DNA from: Citroniella saccharovorans
GTDB lineage: Bacteria > Bacillota > Clostridia > Tissierellales > Peptoniphilaceae
DNA: 64,000 nucleotides
Direction: 5' to 3'
NCBI RefSeq assembly: GCF_035481615.1
Contig: NZ_JAYKOT010000003.1
Coordinates: 124,001-188,000, forward strand
Shown: positions 63,595 to 64,000 of the stretch, piece after piece
How the letters are laid out: the number at the start of each line of letters is the position of its first letter
Numbering within the stretch: position 1 is the first letter of the stretch
Made by a program: the position numbers and the translations under genes
The notes under the pieces: model-generated
Database searches by the model: none
The model's input: only the letters and a program-made list of their open reading frames with translations
Told to the model about the DNA's origin: nothing

Positions 63595-64000
63595 ATGAGA
63601 TCTAATTTTCTTTTATCACATAAGAAGGCATTGAAGAGTTTAAAAAAAGTATTAAAAATAGACAAACAAATCATTTATACATCTATTTTTGAATCATTTT
63701 TGACTGGTATATATCCTTATTTATCTTTATTTCTTGTAAATATCGTAATTGACTCATTAATATATAAAAAATTTGACAACTTACCTAAAAATGTAATTTT
63801 CTTACTCTTGTTAATATATTTAACAGGTATCTTAATTGATTTTTTGAAATCAATTAATGATTATAAAACTAAAAATATCCATAAAAAATTTATCTATATG
63901 ATAAGTGAGAAATCAATGACCATAGATTATGAAGAAATGGAAAAAGGTGATTTTTTACAAAAACTTTCAGATGCACGTTATGTAATTGAGCATTTAGGGG
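63595..64000 (+). CDS. ABC exporter membrane domain, partial (runs off the window)
   Basis: 135 codons with no stop, starting at ATG 63595 after AAGGA (63579-63583). Two hydrophobic spans are visible (about residues 28-48 and 62-80), followed by a cytoplasmic loop with TIDYEEMEKGDFLQKLSDA, typical of the first half of type IV ABC exporters. It pairs with the gene ending at 63587. Confidence 0.8.
   Translation, partial: MRSNFLLSHKKALKSLKKVLKIDKQIIYTSIFESFLTGIYPYLSLFLVNIVIDSLIYKKFDNLPKNVIFLLLLIYLTGILIDFLKSINDYKTKNIHKKFIYMISEKSMTIDYEEMEKGDFLQKLSDARYVIEHLG

Noticed and set aside
1..64000. tRNA, rRNA or CRISPR genes
   Set aside because: None was recognised on reading. A tRNAscan or Infernal run would be decisive.

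Overview
The window reads as chromosome from a low-GC, anaerobic Gram-positive coccus of the Firmicutes, most likely Peptoniphilaceae (Anaerococcus or a close relative). This is inferred from strong A/T bias, AGGAGG-type ribosome sites, an anaerobic (class III) ribonucleotide reductase, C5a-peptidase-like surface proteases with CWB2 wall-binding repeats, and a housekeeping block in nearly the Bacillus subtilis order. I could not search any database.

Layout. 0-5.4 kb: end of nrdD, nrdG, a flavin monooxygenase-like enzyme, a lipid kinase, and a Y-family polymerase with its YolD partner. 5.8-23.7 kb: two giant secreted S8 proteases that share an almost identical C-terminal CWB2 module, with glutamate dehydrogenase, a rhodanese lipoprotein and a three-gene glycosyltransferase/Fe-S operon between them. 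24.2-44.8 kb: the conserved core, with murC on the minus strand, then glmU-prs-pth-mfd-prsA-hup-rqcP-divIC-yabR-tilS-hpt-ftsH, an ECF S component with coaX, then dusB-greA-lysS. 44.8-58.5 kb: a mosaic accessory region. It holds a Bce-type two-component system and ABC transporter, scraps of conjugative elements (DUF3847 protein, relaxase, TnpW, VirD4), a His-tailed EamA transporter, a ClbS-like protein, a secreted HicA-domain protein with a HicB-like partner, a duplicated lysS 3' end, a truncated thioredoxin, a CopZ-like Fe-S protein with an in-frame TGA, and a GNAT acetyltransferase. 58.6-64 kb: three ABC exporter genes and a penicillin-V-acylase/bile-salt-hydrolase-like gene.

Main points of interest. 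(1) A secreted protein ends in a HicA toxin domain and is followed by a HicB-like gene, which suggests the HicAB pair has been reused as an exported toxin with immunity. (2) The CopZ-like gene has a perfect ribosome site and GTG start, then an in-frame TGA with a hairpin at SECIS distance, so it is a candidate selenoprotein. (3) A ~197-bp, fully palindromic element occurs twice intact and once decayed, each time in or beside a Rho-independent terminator; one copy splits a terminator with an 8-bp target duplication. (4) Six frameshifts in four genes, two of them normally essential (murC, ftsH), are all explained by one extra A in an A6/A7 run. This is either a homopolymer sequencing artefact or real slippage. 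(5) The last 364 bp of lysS are repeated exactly 10,008 bp downstream, bracketing the first half of the accessory region.
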